A DNA stretch of 64,000 nt, from positions 100,188 through 164,187 of the forward strand of contig UBXM01000037.1 of assembly GCA_900469445.1 (NCBI GenBank), in the 5' to 3' direction. A program made the position numbers and the translations under genes. The notes beneath the pieces were generated by a model. The model saw nothing but the letters and a program-made list of their open reading frames with translations. It was not told where the DNA came from and searched no databases. Origin of the DNA: Hyphomicrobiales bacterium (GTDB taxonomy: Bacteria; Pseudomonadota; Alphaproteobacteria; Rhizobiales; Rhizobiaceae). This document shows, piece by piece, positions 36,892-44,943 of the stretch. Within the stretch, counting starts at the first letter, position 1; every line of letters starts with the position of its first letter.

Positions 36892-37416
36892 ATGACCATG
36901 GAACAGTCCGCCAAATCGCGCCGCTCTGCAGATCTCAAGACCCCGACAGGTCTTGGCGCCGAAGCCACCAGGGATATTTCCGGCGGCGCCAATGCGCTGC
37001 TCGCCGATGTCTTTGCGCTTTATCTGAAGACCAAGAATTTCCACTGGCACATGTCCGGCGTGAATTTCCGCGATTTTCACCTGATGCTCGACGACCATGG
37101 CGACGAGCTTCTGGCGATGACCGATCCGCTGGCCGAGCGCGTCCGCAAGATCGGCGGCAATACGCTGCGTTCGATCGGCGACATTTCCCGCAAGCAGCGC
37201 ATCGAGGACAATGATGCCGATTTCGTTCATCCGCATGAAATGCTGGCGGAACTGCGCGAGGACAATGCCGCGCTGATCGCCAGCATGCGCGAACTGCACG
37301 ATGTCTGCGATGAGCATAACGACGTCGGCACTGCCAGCCTGCTTGAAAACTGGATCGACGAGACGGAAAAGCGCGCCTGGTTCCTGTTCGAAATCCTGCG
37401 CGACACCAACAAGTAA
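36892..37416 (+). CDS. dps: Dps-family DNA-protecting ferritin
   Basis: 174 residues from ATG 36892 (ATG 36898, two codons in, has better spacing to AAGGAAGGA). Ferritin-like four-helix bundle; the ferroxidase ligands are visible in KNFHWHMSGVNFRDFHLMLDDHGDEL (His, then Asp and Glu twelve and sixteen residues on). Oxidises Fe2+ with peroxide and stores iron in a dodecamer, shielding DNA. Strong terminator follows. Neighbours (small acidic protein, redox protein, signalling genes) point to a stress block. Confidence 0.93.
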   Translation: MTMEQSAKSRRSADLKTPTGLGAEATRDISGGANALLADVFALYLKTKNFHWHMSGVNFRDFHLMLDDHGDELLAMTDPLAERVRKIGGNTLRSIGDISRKQRIEDNDADFVHPHEMLAELREDNAALIASMRELHDVCDEHNDVGTASLLENWIDETEKRAWFLFEILRDTNK

Positions 37417-37429
37417 CCTGCCTTCAACG

Positions 37430-37463
37430 GCCGGCATCCATCTTGCGGATGCCGGCTTTTGTT
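37430..37463 (+). terminator. Intrinsic terminator after dps
   Basis: GCCGGCATCC (37430-37439) pairs with GGATGCCGGC (37447-37456), then TTTTGTTT. Confidence 0.88.
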
Positions 37464-37510
37464 TGATACATTTTGCAATGCCTGGTTGATGTTGCGATGG
37501 GGAGTTTCTG

Positions 37511-39157
37511 ATGCCCGATCTTCCTCTCGATCCCACCGATCCGTGGATACGCCCGGCACAGACCTTTCCCTTTCTCACCGACGAGATGATCGAGCGCATC
37601 CGCCCTTACGGGACGGAGGAACTGGTCGAGGAAGATACCTATGTCTTCCGGCGCGGCGATCATTCGATCGATTTCCTGCTGGTTCTGGAGGGTGAGGTCC
37701 AGATGTTCGCCGACGATCCGATCAAGGGCCGGCATCATCTCTACAGTTACAAAAGAGGCCAGTTCAGCGGTGAGCAGAACATGTTCACCCACCGCAGCAT
37801 TCTTTTGTCCGGTCTCTGCATCGCCGGTTCGCGGGTGATCCGGGTTTGCCATGAGAAATTCCGGGCGCTGATCACCGGTGAGCCGGATATCGGCGAGACG
37901 ATCATCCGCTCCTATATCCTGCGACGCGCCGGTTTCGTGCGGCATGCGACGGGCGGCGGCATTCTTATCGGGCACAAGGAAAGCGGCGAGCTGCTCGGCA
38001 TCCAGCGCTTTCTCATCCGCAATCTCTATCCCGTGACGATCATGGGCTTAAACGATCCGGACGCGCCGGAGGTGATGCAGAGGTTCGGGCTGGTTGCGGA
38101 CGATCTGCCGGCGCTGATCACCCCTGACCACGGCGTGCTCAAGCGACCATCCAACGAAACGCTGGCCGATGATCTGGGACTGTTCGAACCGCCGGAAGAC
38201 AACACGCTTTACGATGTCGTCGTGCTTGGTGCCGGTCCTGCGGGACTTGCATCGGCGGTTTATGCTGCCTCGGAAGGGTTAAAGACGCTGGTGGTCGAGA
38301 CCATGGCGCCGGGCGGTCAAGCGGGTACCTCGTCCAAGATCGAAAACTATCTCGGTTTCCCGACCGGCATTTCCGGACTGGCACTCGCCGGTCGGGCGCA
38401 TATCCAGGCGCAGAAATTCGGTGCAAGGCTATGTGTGTCCCGCAGCGCCGCTTCGCTTGATTGCTCGAAGGCGCCTTACATCATCGGCCTGAGCGACGGC
38501 CGTTCGGTCAGTTCGAAGACCGTCGTCGTTGCGACGGGTGCGCGTTATCGCAAGCTCGATGTTCCCAATTACGCCAGGTTTGAAGGCCACGGCATCCAGT
38601 ATGCCGCGACTGCGATGGAAGGGCAGATCTGCTCCGGCCAGGAGGTCGTCATCGTCGGCGGTGGCAATTCCGCCGGACAGGCGGCGGTGTTCCTGTCCAG
38701 AACTGCGCGCCATGTGCATATGCTGGTGCGTAGCGGGATTTCCGCGACCATGTCGGACTATCTCGTGCAGCGCATCAAGATCTCACCGCATATCACGCTT
38801 TGCGAAGGATGCGAGATTACCGAACTCGATGGGGGGCAGGTGCTCGAAAGCGTCAGCTGGGTCGATCGTTCGACGGGTGAGACCGCGCGCTGCAATGCGT
38901 CCAACCTGTTCGTCATGATCGGTGCGGAGCCGAATACGGACTGGCTCGACGGCTGCCTTGAACTGGATCGCAGCGGTTTCGTCTGTACCGGATTGTCGTC
39001 CGACGACATGACGCGCCATCCCTACGCCGCCAGCAAGCCGGGCGTGTTTGCCGTGGGTGATGTGCGTGCCGGTTCGGTGAAGCGTGTGGCCTCTGCGGTG
39101 GGAGAGGGATCGGTGGTGGTTGCTGCCATCCACCAATATCTTGCCGCGGCCCATTGA
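37511..39157 (+). CDS. Cyclic-nucleotide-binding domain fused to thioredoxin-reductase-like flavoprotein
   Basis: 548 residues. N-terminal Crp-type cNMP domain (about 20-145, FLLVLEGEVQMF and GQFSGEQNM), a linker with a thioredoxin-like fold trace (about 150-215), then a TrxB-like module: FAD motif VVVLGAGPAGLASAVYAA (about 236), IENYLGFPTGISG, NADPH motif EVVIVGGGNSAGQAAVFL, and GDVRAGSVKRVASAVGEGS. The redox CxxC of thioredoxin reductase is replaced (YAATAMEG), so electrons must go elsewhere. The UBP zinc-finger gene at its 3' side is a recurrent companion in proteobacteria. Function unproven. Confidence 0.88.
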   Translation: MPDLPLDPTDPWIRPAQTFPFLTDEMIERIRPYGTEELVEEDTYVFRRGDHSIDFLLVLEGEVQMFADDPIKGRHHLYSYKRGQFSGEQNMFTHRSILLSGLCIAGSRVIRVCHEKFRALITGEPDIGETIIRSYILRRAGFVRHATGGGILIGHKESGELLGIQRFLIRNLYPVTIMGLNDPDAPEVMQRFGLVADDLPALITPDHGVLKRPSNETLADDLGLFEPPEDNTLYDVVVLGAGPAGLASAVYAASEGLKTLVVETMAPGGQAGTSSKIENYLGFPTGISGLALAGRAHIQAQKFGARLCVSRSAASLDCSKAPYIIGLSDGRSVSSKTVVVATGARYRKLDVPNYARFEGHGIQYAATAMEGQICSGQEVVIVGGGNSAGQAAVFLSRTARHVHMLVRSGISATMSDYLVQRIKISPHITLCEGCEITELDGGQVLESVSWVDRSTGETARCNASNLFVMIGAEPNTDWLDGCLELDRSGFVCTGLSSDDMTRHPYAASKPGVFAVGDVRAGSVKRVASAVGEGSVVVAAIHQYLAAAH

Positions 39158-39181
39158 GCCGCGGCGGATCACTCAGCGCAG

Positions 39182-39478
39182 CTAAACGTAGCGCGGGATC
39201 GGGCCGACCTGCGGTGTCTGGTCCGGCAGATCGACGATTTCCTCATCGATGTAACACCAGCCCCAGCCTTCCGGCGGGTCATAACCCTCCATGATCGGGT
39301 GGCGCGTGTGCCTGAAATGGGCGGTGGCGTGTTTGCCTTCCGACTGGTCGCAGCAGCCGACATGGCCGCATTCGCGGCACAGGCGCAGGTGAACCCAGGT
39401 CATGCCCAGTTCCAGGCATTCCTCGCAACCGCGCGTCTTCGGCGTCACGGTCCTGATGAAGTTATGATGCGTGCACAT
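39182..39478 (-). CDS. UBP-type zinc finger protein
   Basis: 98 residues from ATG 39478 with AAGGAGG upstream. Zinc-finger pattern of ubiquitin-specific proteases: CEEC, LRLCRECGHVGCCDQSEGKH, HFRHTRHPI and WGWCYIDE (the final CYxC cysteine is lost). In eukaryotes this fold grips the C-terminal Gly-Gly of ubiquitin; the bacterial ligand is unknown. Convergent with the cNMP/TrxR-like gene and 20 bases after a receiver-domain gene on the same strand, so co-transcribed with that. Confidence 0.9.
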   Translation of the reverse strand: MCTHHNFIRTVTPKTRGCEECLELGMTWVHLRLCRECGHVGCCDQSEGKHATAHFRHTRHPIMEGYDPPEGWGWCYIDEEIVDLPDQTPQVGPIPRYV

Positions 39479-39498
39479 GCGCTTGCCTCCTTCGGTGT

Positions 39499-39867
39499 TC
39501 AGACTGGCGGCCGGGTCGTCTTCTCGATGCAATCGACGAGAATGTCGACATTGAAAGGTTTTGGCAGGACGCAGGTGTCCTTGCCGAGATTGAGCCGTCC
39601 GACCTCGTCGGCAAAGGCGGTGACGAAGATGAACGGAACCTCGCTTCCGCGCGTTGCCAGCATCTGGAAGAGGTCGATGCCGCTCATGCCGTCCATGTGT
39701 ACGTCGGAGACGATGCACGAACAGTCGGTCGCGGCGGTGGTGGCAAGGAATGCCTCTGCGGATTCAAACGTACGGGCTTCGTAACCGAGTGATCTCAAGA
39801 GGCCGCTCATCCCGCGACGAATGTTTTCCTCGTCGTCGATGATGGCAATGATGACAGGCGCTTTCAA
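39499..39867 (-). CDS. Single-domain response regulator (FixJ-type receiver)
   Basis: 122 residues, receiver only. Acidic pair DDE near residue 11, phospho-Asp in CIVSDVHMDGMSGIDLF (about 56), Thr in FVTAFAD, Lys in VLPKPFN. No output domain, so it may pass or drain phosphate for another regulator, or act by protein contact. A CCGGGA-AA-TCCCGG palindrome lies 17 bases upstream of its start. Confidence 0.9.
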   Translation of the reverse strand: MKAPVIIAIIDDEENIRRGMSGLLRSLGYEARTFESAEAFLATTAATDCSCIVSDVHMDGMSGIDLFQMLATRGSEVPFIFVTAFADEVGRLNLGKDTCVLPKPFNVDILVDCIEKTTRPPV

Positions 39868-39883
39868 CGGGAATGAACCAATC

Positions 39884-39897
39884 TCCGGGAAATCCCG
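39884..39897. promoter_or_regulatory. Palindrome upstream of receiver gene
   Basis: CCGGGAAATCCCGG, six-base arms around AA, 17 bases before the start of the receiver gene. Could be an operator or a leader hairpin. Confidence 0.3.
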
Positions 39898-39972
39898 GTC
39901 TTTTACTTTGCCTGTAATATGCGCTCTGGAGACCCGGGTTTAAATTATACGAGCGTTTATTCCGCTCATTCT

Positions 39973-40004
39973 AACGGTGGGCCAACGATGGGCCAACGGT
40001 GGCC
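39973..40004. repeat. Three tandem 11-base repeats
   Basis: AACGGTGGGCC, AACGATGGGCC and AACGGTGG-CC follow one another head to tail at 39973, 39984 and 39995. The 11-base period puts every copy on nearly the same face of the helix. They end at the last base of the FixJ-type gene and lie about 105 bases upstream of the receiver gene. Confidence 0.7.
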
Positions 40005-40621
40005 TATCGATGCGACAGGCCGAGCAATTCCGCCATTTTCACCAGATCGGCAAAGGTTTTGGCGTTCATCTTGCGGCTCACCTTGCCGCGATGGATCTTG
40101 ACGGTGATCTCGCTTAAGCCCAGCTCTCCGGCAATCTGCTTGTTCATCAGTCCGGCCGTCGCCATCGCCATGATCTGCTGTTCGCGAGGGGACAGCTGGA
40201 TGTAGCGGGATTTCAGATCGGCTTCGGTTTTGCTGGAGCCCAGAAACTCCTGGTGTTTCAGCACTGCGGAAGCGACGGAATCGAGAATGTCCTGATCCCG
40301 GAAAGGTTTGGAGAGAAAGTCGGCGGCGCCGGCCTTCATCGCGCGCACCGTCATCGGGATATCGCCATGGGCGGTGACGAAGATGATCGGTACGACGATG
40401 CCGCGATCGGTGAGTTTCTGCTGGAAATCCAGGCCGCTGGTGAAGGGAAGCCGGATGTCGAGGATCAGGCAGCTGGCCTCAGGCAGGCAATCGTCCTCAT
40501 AGAGGTCGAGCGCGGTCGCAAATGTCCGCACGCGGTAACCGACGGAACGAAGCAGAGTGTCGAGTGCCTGCCGGATCAGCGGCTCGTCATCGACAACCAG
40601 AATGATTGGGCTTTCCGTCAT
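40004..40621 (-). CDS. FixJ/NarL-type response regulator
   Basis: 205 residues. Receiver with acidic pocket VVDDE, phospho-Asp in CLILDIRLPFTSGLDF, FVTAHGDIPMTVRAMKAGAADFLSKPF (the FixJ/TodT hallmark), and a LuxR-type HTH (LSPREQQIMAMATAGLMNKQIAGELG). Transcription factor likely driven by a FixL-type kinase; the kinase at 34804-36375 is the nearest candidate. Divergent from the AraC-type gene. Confidence 0.93.
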   Translation of the reverse strand: MTESPIILVVDDEPLIRQALDTLLRSVGYRVRTFATALDLYEDDCLPEASCLILDIRLPFTSGLDFQQKLTDRGIVVPIIFVTAHGDIPMTVRAMKAGAADFLSKPFRDQDILDSVASAVLKHQEFLGSSKTEADLKSRYIQLSPREQQIMAMATAGLMNKQIAGELGLSEITVKIHRGKVSRKMNAKTFADLVKMAELLGLSHR

Positions 40622-40819
40622 ATCCTCAATTCATTGAAATTGCCGTGATTCAAGCTCAAACCGACCCTACGCGGCAGCTTCCGCCAAGGGCAATCATACC
40701 CAAGTATATGAGGCTAAAACCCATGGGTGCGAAAACTGACTGACTGTAGAATATCCGATTGGCGGCGGTCGTCTCAATATGGACTGGTGAAAATTCAACA
40801 GACCCACAGGAGAGCGCAG

Positions 40820-41368
40820 ATGTCCGCCACCGCAGCTGTTGTCGCCCGTCAGATCAACCCGCTCGATATGAGCACCATCTATGCCGATCTCGCAGGCCTA
40901 TATCCAGAAAATCCCTTTTCCATCGAGACCAGGATTACCGAGCGCCAACCCGGCAAATTGCGGCTTGTCGAGCCGATCGCTTCAAGCCAGCCGGAAAAGC
41001 AGGTTGCCACCGGCGGCCTTGCCCCATGGCAGGTGAAGAAGGTGAAGCAATATATCGATGAGCGTATTTCCCATGGCATTCCGCTCGACGAACTCGCTGG
41101 GCAGGTTCGGTTGAGCACAAGCTACTTCTCCGCTGCATTCAAGGCGACATTCGGTGTTCCCCCGCACAATTATGTCGTTTCCTGCCGTGTCGAGCATGCC
41201 AAGCAGCGGATGATGACCACCAATGCGCCGCTTTGCGAGATCGCGCTCGATTGCGGGCTCGCCGATCAGTCGCATCTTTCGCGCGTCTTCCGGCGCGTGA
41301 CCGGCACGACGCCGAGCGCTTGGCGCCGTTATTTTTCCCGTCCGGACGGTGCCGTCGCGCTGCAATAG
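40820..41368 (+). CDS. AraC-family transcription regulator
   Basis: 182 residues from ATG 40820 (AGGAGAG upstream). A short N-terminal region (about 60 residues, no cupin) precedes a complete AraC DNA-binding domain with two HTH motifs (IPLDELAGQVRLSTSYFSAAFKATFG and CEIALDCGLADQSHLSRVFRRVTG). Such short forms are frequent in rhizobial stress and motility control. Divergent from the FixJ-type regulator; regulon unknown. Confidence 0.9.
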   Translation: MSATAAVVARQINPLDMSTIYADLAGLYPENPFSIETRITERQPGKLRLVEPIASSQPEKQVATGGLAPWQVKKVKQYIDERISHGIPLDELAGQVRLSTSYFSAAFKATFGVPPHNYVVSCRVEHAKQRMMTTNAPLCEIALDCGLADQSHLSRVFRRVTGTTPSAWRRYFSRPDGAVALQ

Positions 41369-41391
41369 GCGACGGTGTGCCGTGCCGTGTC

Positions 41392-41430
41392 GAGACGCTG
41401 CAGGCGGCCCCCTCAGGCCTGCGGCGTCTC
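41392..41430 (+). terminator. Stem-loop after AraC-type gene
   Basis: GAGACGC-T-GCAGGC (41392-41405) pairs with GCCTGC-G-GCGTCTC (41417-41430), one T-G pair in the middle; no T run. The remaining bases up to 41631 show no gene. Confidence 0.6.
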
Positions 41431-41631
41431 GATCTGGATCGGTCGGTGAGGCCAATGCATCACATCGAGAAACTATCCGCCAAGATTGCATCAAAATGGG
41501 GAACCACTTCCCGCCGATTGCGTTAGGGACGCCGAGGAAGCCGGCGAGCGCCCTTGCATCCGTCTTGGGGCAAAGCCGGAAAGTCGGGATGTTGGCAGGC
41601 ATTCGGCTGCCGCATCCGTCAGGATGGGGCG

Positions 41632-42030
41632 ATGGTGGACGATCTTTCTGTGCAACTGCTTCTGGTCGAAGACGACCATCTGCTGCGTCTCGATGCCGAG
41701 GAGTTGCTGATCGAGCACGGCTTTGAGGTCACATCCTTCGCTTCGGCCGAAGAAGCGATTGCCGAACTCGATGCAAACAGTGCCCGCTTTTCGGGCGTCA
41801 TCACCGATATACGGCTCGGCAAGGGTGCCAATGGCTGGAAAGTCGGCCAGCATGCACGCCAATGCGTGCCGAATATTCCGCTCGTTTATGTCACCGCCGA
41901 CAGCGCTTCCGAATGGACATCGCATGGCGTGCCGAACAGCGTGCTCATCCAGAAACCCTTCGTGCCTGCTCAACTGATCGCCGCCATCAGCGGTCTGCTC
42001 AACGATGCGAGCATGGCCAGCGCGGTATGA
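41632..42030 (+). CDS. Single-domain response regulator
   Basis: 132 residues from ATG 41632 (AGGATGGGG upstream). Receiver domain: VEDDHLLRLDAEELL start, phospho-Asp in VITDIRLGKGANGW (about 57), Thr in YVTAD, Lys in LIQKPF. The G-x-x-G-W insertion after the Asp is typical of the DivK/CpdR-distant group of rhizobial stand-alone receivers. Partner kinase unknown. Confidence 0.88.
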   Translation: MVDDLSVQLLLVEDDHLLRLDAEELLIEHGFEVTSFASAEEAIAELDANSARFSGVITDIRLGKGANGWKVGQHARQCVPNIPLVYVTADSASEWTSHGVPNSVLIQKPFVPAQLIAAISGLLNDASMASAV

Positions 42031-42031
42031 C

Positions 42032-42055
42032 CCGCGAAGCCCTTCAGCTTCGCGG
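42032..42055. terminator. Bidirectional stem-loop
   Basis: CCGCGAAG (42032-42039) pairs with CTTCGCGG (42048-42055) between convergent genes. Confidence 0.6.
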
Positions 42056-42071
42056 TCTCCATATGTGAGGA

Positions 42072-43454
42072 CTATCCGAATACCTTGGTCAGCGCCTTGT
42101 CGATGGCGCCGGTGATCTGGTCGATCTCGGCTGAATTGATGATCAGCGGCGGGCTCATGCAAAGCGTGTTATTGAGGCCGGGGACCGAACGGTTGGTGGC
42201 GCCGATGATGACGCCTTGCGCAAGGCAATCGGCCGTGACGGCCTGAACCATCTTTTCCGGTGCCGGTTCCTTCGTTTCGCGGTCCATCACCAGTTCCGCG
42301 CCGCAGAACAGGCCGAGACCACGGACATCACCGATCACCTGATGGCGGCTCTGCAACTCGCGCAGGTTGTTCATCAGCCGCTCGCCCATTTTCAGGGTGT
42401 TTTCGAGCAGTCCTTCGTCCTCGATGATGCGCATGTTTTCCAGTGCTGCGGCCGGGCCGGAGGTGCAGCCGCCGAAGGTGGAGATGTCGCGGAAATAGGA
42501 CATCGGGTCGGTCGGGTCCTCCTTGAACAATTCGAAGACCTTTTCGGTCGTCACCGTGCAGGAGATTGCGGCGTAACCGGATGCGACACCCTTCGCCATG
42601 GTGACGAAATCGGGCTCGATGCCATAATGCTGGTAACCGAACCACTTGCCGGTGCGGCCCATGCCGCAGACGACTTCGTCGATATGCAGCAGCACATCGT
42701 ATTTGCGGCAGATTTCCTGCACGCGTTCCCAGTAACCCCTGGGTGGGGTGATGACGCCGCCGCCGGCGGTGACCGGTTCGAGGCACAGAAGACCGACGGT
42801 TTCCGGGCCTTCGCGCAGGATCACCTCTTCGATCGCGTTTGCTGCGCGCATGCCGTAGTCGTCCACGTCATCCCACTGGCTGCGATATTCCAGGCAATGC
42901 GGCACCTCGACGAAACCTTCAGGCATCGGGCCATATTGCTCGCGGCGTTCCTTCTGGCCGGCTGCGGCCAGCGTTCCGAGCGTCGTGCCATGGTAATCGC
43001 GATCACGGTAGAGGATCTTGTATTTACCGCCATTGTGTTTCCGGTGCGCGATCTGGCGCACCATCTTGAACACTTTCTCGTTCGCCTCAGAGCCGGAGTT
43101 CGAATAATAGACGCGGGTCATGCCCGGCATCTTTTCGATCAGCTTTTCGGCGAACAGCGCTGCCGGAACATTGCCTGCGGCGCCAGCGAAATAATTGAGC
43201 TTCACCAGCTGGTCGCGCACCGCATCGGCGATCGAGGTGCGGCCGTAACCGACATTGACGGTCCAGACTGCACCGGCCACGGCATCGAGATATTCCTTGC
43301 CGGTCGCATCCCAGACGCGCGTGCCCTTGCCCTCGACATAGATACGCGGATCGGTCGTTTCATACTGCTTGTGCTGGGAGAGATGGTGCCAGACATGGGC
43401 GCGGTCGGCCTCGATAACGGCCTGGATATCGTTCGGACGGGATGCGACGTTCAT
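42072..43454 (-). CDS. Class III aminotransferase (omega-amino acid/taurine-pyruvate type)
   Basis: 460-residue PLP enzyme of the omega-amino acid:pyruvate group. Start region HVWHHLSQHKQYE, VYYSNSGSEANEKVFKMVRQ, YHGTTLGTLAAAG, LLHIDEVVCGMGRTGKWFG and the PLP lysine in VTMAKGVASGYAAIS. Members transfer amino groups from taurine, beta-alanine, putrescine or similar to pyruvate. The start sequence favours the taurine-pyruvate type, but no sulfoacetaldehyde gene is near, so the donor is uncertain. Divergent from the dehydratase gene with a 275-base gap. Confidence 0.85.
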   Translation of the reverse strand: MNVASRPNDIQAVIEADRAHVWHHLSQHKQYETTDPRIYVEGKGTRVWDATGKEYLDAVAGAVWTVNVGYGRTSIADAVRDQLVKLNYFAGAAGNVPAALFAEKLIEKMPGMTRVYYSNSGSEANEKVFKMVRQIAHRKHNGGKYKILYRDRDYHGTTLGTLAAAGQKERREQYGPMPEGFVEVPHCLEYRSQWDDVDDYGMRAANAIEEVILREGPETVGLLCLEPVTAGGGVITPPRGYWERVQEICRKYDVLLHIDEVVCGMGRTGKWFGYQHYGIEPDFVTMAKGVASGYAAISCTVTTEKVFELFKEDPTDPMSYFRDISTFGGCTSGPAAALENMRIIEDEGLLENTLKMGERLMNNLRELQSRHQVIGDVRGLGLFCGAELVMDRETKEPAPEKMVQAVTADCLAQGVIIGATNRSVPGLNNTLCMSPPLIINSAEIDQITGAIDKALTKVFG

Positions 43455-43587
43455 GATGTTCCTCTTTCTCTCTTATGTGTCGTCCAGGCCCTTTCCTCGG
43501 AGCATGGCGACGTTTGTTGAGGCCATGAAAGAGCCCTTCTTGCCTCATGTCAAAGGATTTGCGCGGTGAATTTTGCGAAAGCGGTCA

Positions 43588-43602
43588 TGGTCTGCGAGAC
43601 CA
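43588..43602. promoter_or_regulatory. Operator-like palindrome TGGTCT-GCG-AGACCA
   Basis: Perfect six-base arms with a three-base spacer between the aminotransferase and dehydratase genes. The TGGT...ACCA form resembles FadR/GntR-family sites but differs from the two repeats near the GntR gene. Confidence 0.5.
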
Positions 43603-43729
43603 GATCAGCGTCGGCGTGAAAAACGCTGCAATTTTATGAGCGCGGCGTACTTTAGAGGCCGCAAACGGCTTTCGGTCTCGACGCAATTCCCTTAAAAATA
43701 CAGGCTCTTGGGAAATTCTGGGAGGAAAC

Positions 43730-44932
43730 ATGAAGATCACCAAGCTGGAAACGGTGCGCGTCGCTGAACGGAGCAACCTGCTCTGGGTTCTGGTTCACAC
43801 CGATGAGGGCATTACCGGGCTGGGGGAGACCTTTTTCGGGGCCGAAACGGTGGAGAGCTATATCCACGAATATGTAGCCCCGCGCGTGATCGGCCGCGAT
43901 CCGCTGGCGATCGATCTTCTGGCGCAGGAACTGGTCGGTTATGTCGGCTTCCGCTCGTCCGGTGCCGAAGTGCGCGGCAATTCCGCCTTCGACATTGCGC
44001 TGTGGGACATTTTCGGCAAGGTGACGGGCCAGCCGATCGCGCAATTGCTTGGCGGTTTTTCGCGCAAGGAAATCCGCACCTACAATACCTGCGCCGGCAC
44101 CGAATATATCAAGAAGGCGACCGGGCAGACGACGGCCAATTACGGGCTTTCGACCGGCAAGGATTATGACGACCTGAACGGGTTCCTGCACCGCGCCGAC
44201 GAACTGGCGGAATCGCTGCTCTCCGAAGGCATCACGGCGATGAAGATCTGGCCGTTCGACCAGGCGGCAGAAAAGACCAAGGGCCAGTATATCTCGTCTG
44301 CCGATCTGAAGGCGGCGCTCGAACCTTTCGAGAAAATCCGCAAGGCCGTCGGCGACCGGATCGATATCATGGTCGAGTTCCACTCGATGTGGCAGCTATT
44401 GCCGGCGATGCAGATCGCCAAGGCTTTGACGCCCTACAACACCTTCTGGCACGAAGACCCGATCAAGATGGACAGCCTGTCCAGCCTCAAGCGTTATGCC
44501 GAAGTGTCGCCCGCACCGATCTCGGCCTCGGAAACGCTCGCCACCCGATGGGGTTTTCGCGATTATCTGGAAACCGGCGCGGCCGGCATCGTCATGCTCG
44601 ACATTTCCTGGTGTGGCGGACTTTCTGAATCGCGCAAGATCGCCTCGATGGCGGAGGCCTGGCATCTGCCGGTCGCGCCGCATGACTGTACCGGCCCGGT
44701 CGTGCTCTGCGCCTCGACCCATCTGTCGCTGAACGCTCCAAACGCACTGGTGCAGGAAAGCGTGCGCGCCTTCTACAATACCTGGTATCGCGATCTGGTG
44801 ACGGCGCTTCCCGAGGTGAAGAACGGCATGATCACGGTTCCGCCCGGACCGGGTCTCGGCATGGAGCTCAATCCGGATCTCGACAAGGTCTTTACCGTCA
44901 GCCGTCGGTTCTCCGACGCCGCTTCGATCTGA
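43730..44932 (+). CDS. Mandelate racemase/enolase-superfamily acid-sugar dehydratase
   Basis: 400 residues. N-terminal capping domain (1-130) and barrel with metal-ligand positions in IMVEFHSMW (Glu in place of the usual Asp), FWHEDPI and ISASETLA, and the acid/base His in APHDCTGP. The second-strand motif is MKIWPFD, so the KxK base of racemases is not complete. Enzymes like this remove water from aldonates or aldarates to give 2-keto-3-deoxy acids. GGGAGG before the ATG. Eleven bases ahead of a DMT transporter and grouped with TRAP and FAH genes. Substrate unknown. Confidence 0.87.
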   Translation: MKITKLETVRVAERSNLLWVLVHTDEGITGLGETFFGAETVESYIHEYVAPRVIGRDPLAIDLLAQELVGYVGFRSSGAEVRGNSAFDIALWDIFGKVTGQPIAQLLGGFSRKEIRTYNTCAGTEYIKKATGQTTANYGLSTGKDYDDLNGFLHRADELAESLLSEGITAMKIWPFDQAAEKTKGQYISSADLKAALEPFEKIRKAVGDRIDIMVEFHSMWQLLPAMQIAKALTPYNTFWHEDPIKMDSLSSLKRYAEVSPAPISASETLATRWGFRDYLETGAAGIVMLDISWCGGLSESRKIASMAEAWHLPVAPHDCTGPVVLCASTHLSLNAPNALVQESVRAFYNTWYRDLVTALPEVKNGMITVPPGPGLGMELNPDLDKVFTVSRRFSDAASI

Positions 44933-44943
44933 GGAGATCGGAC

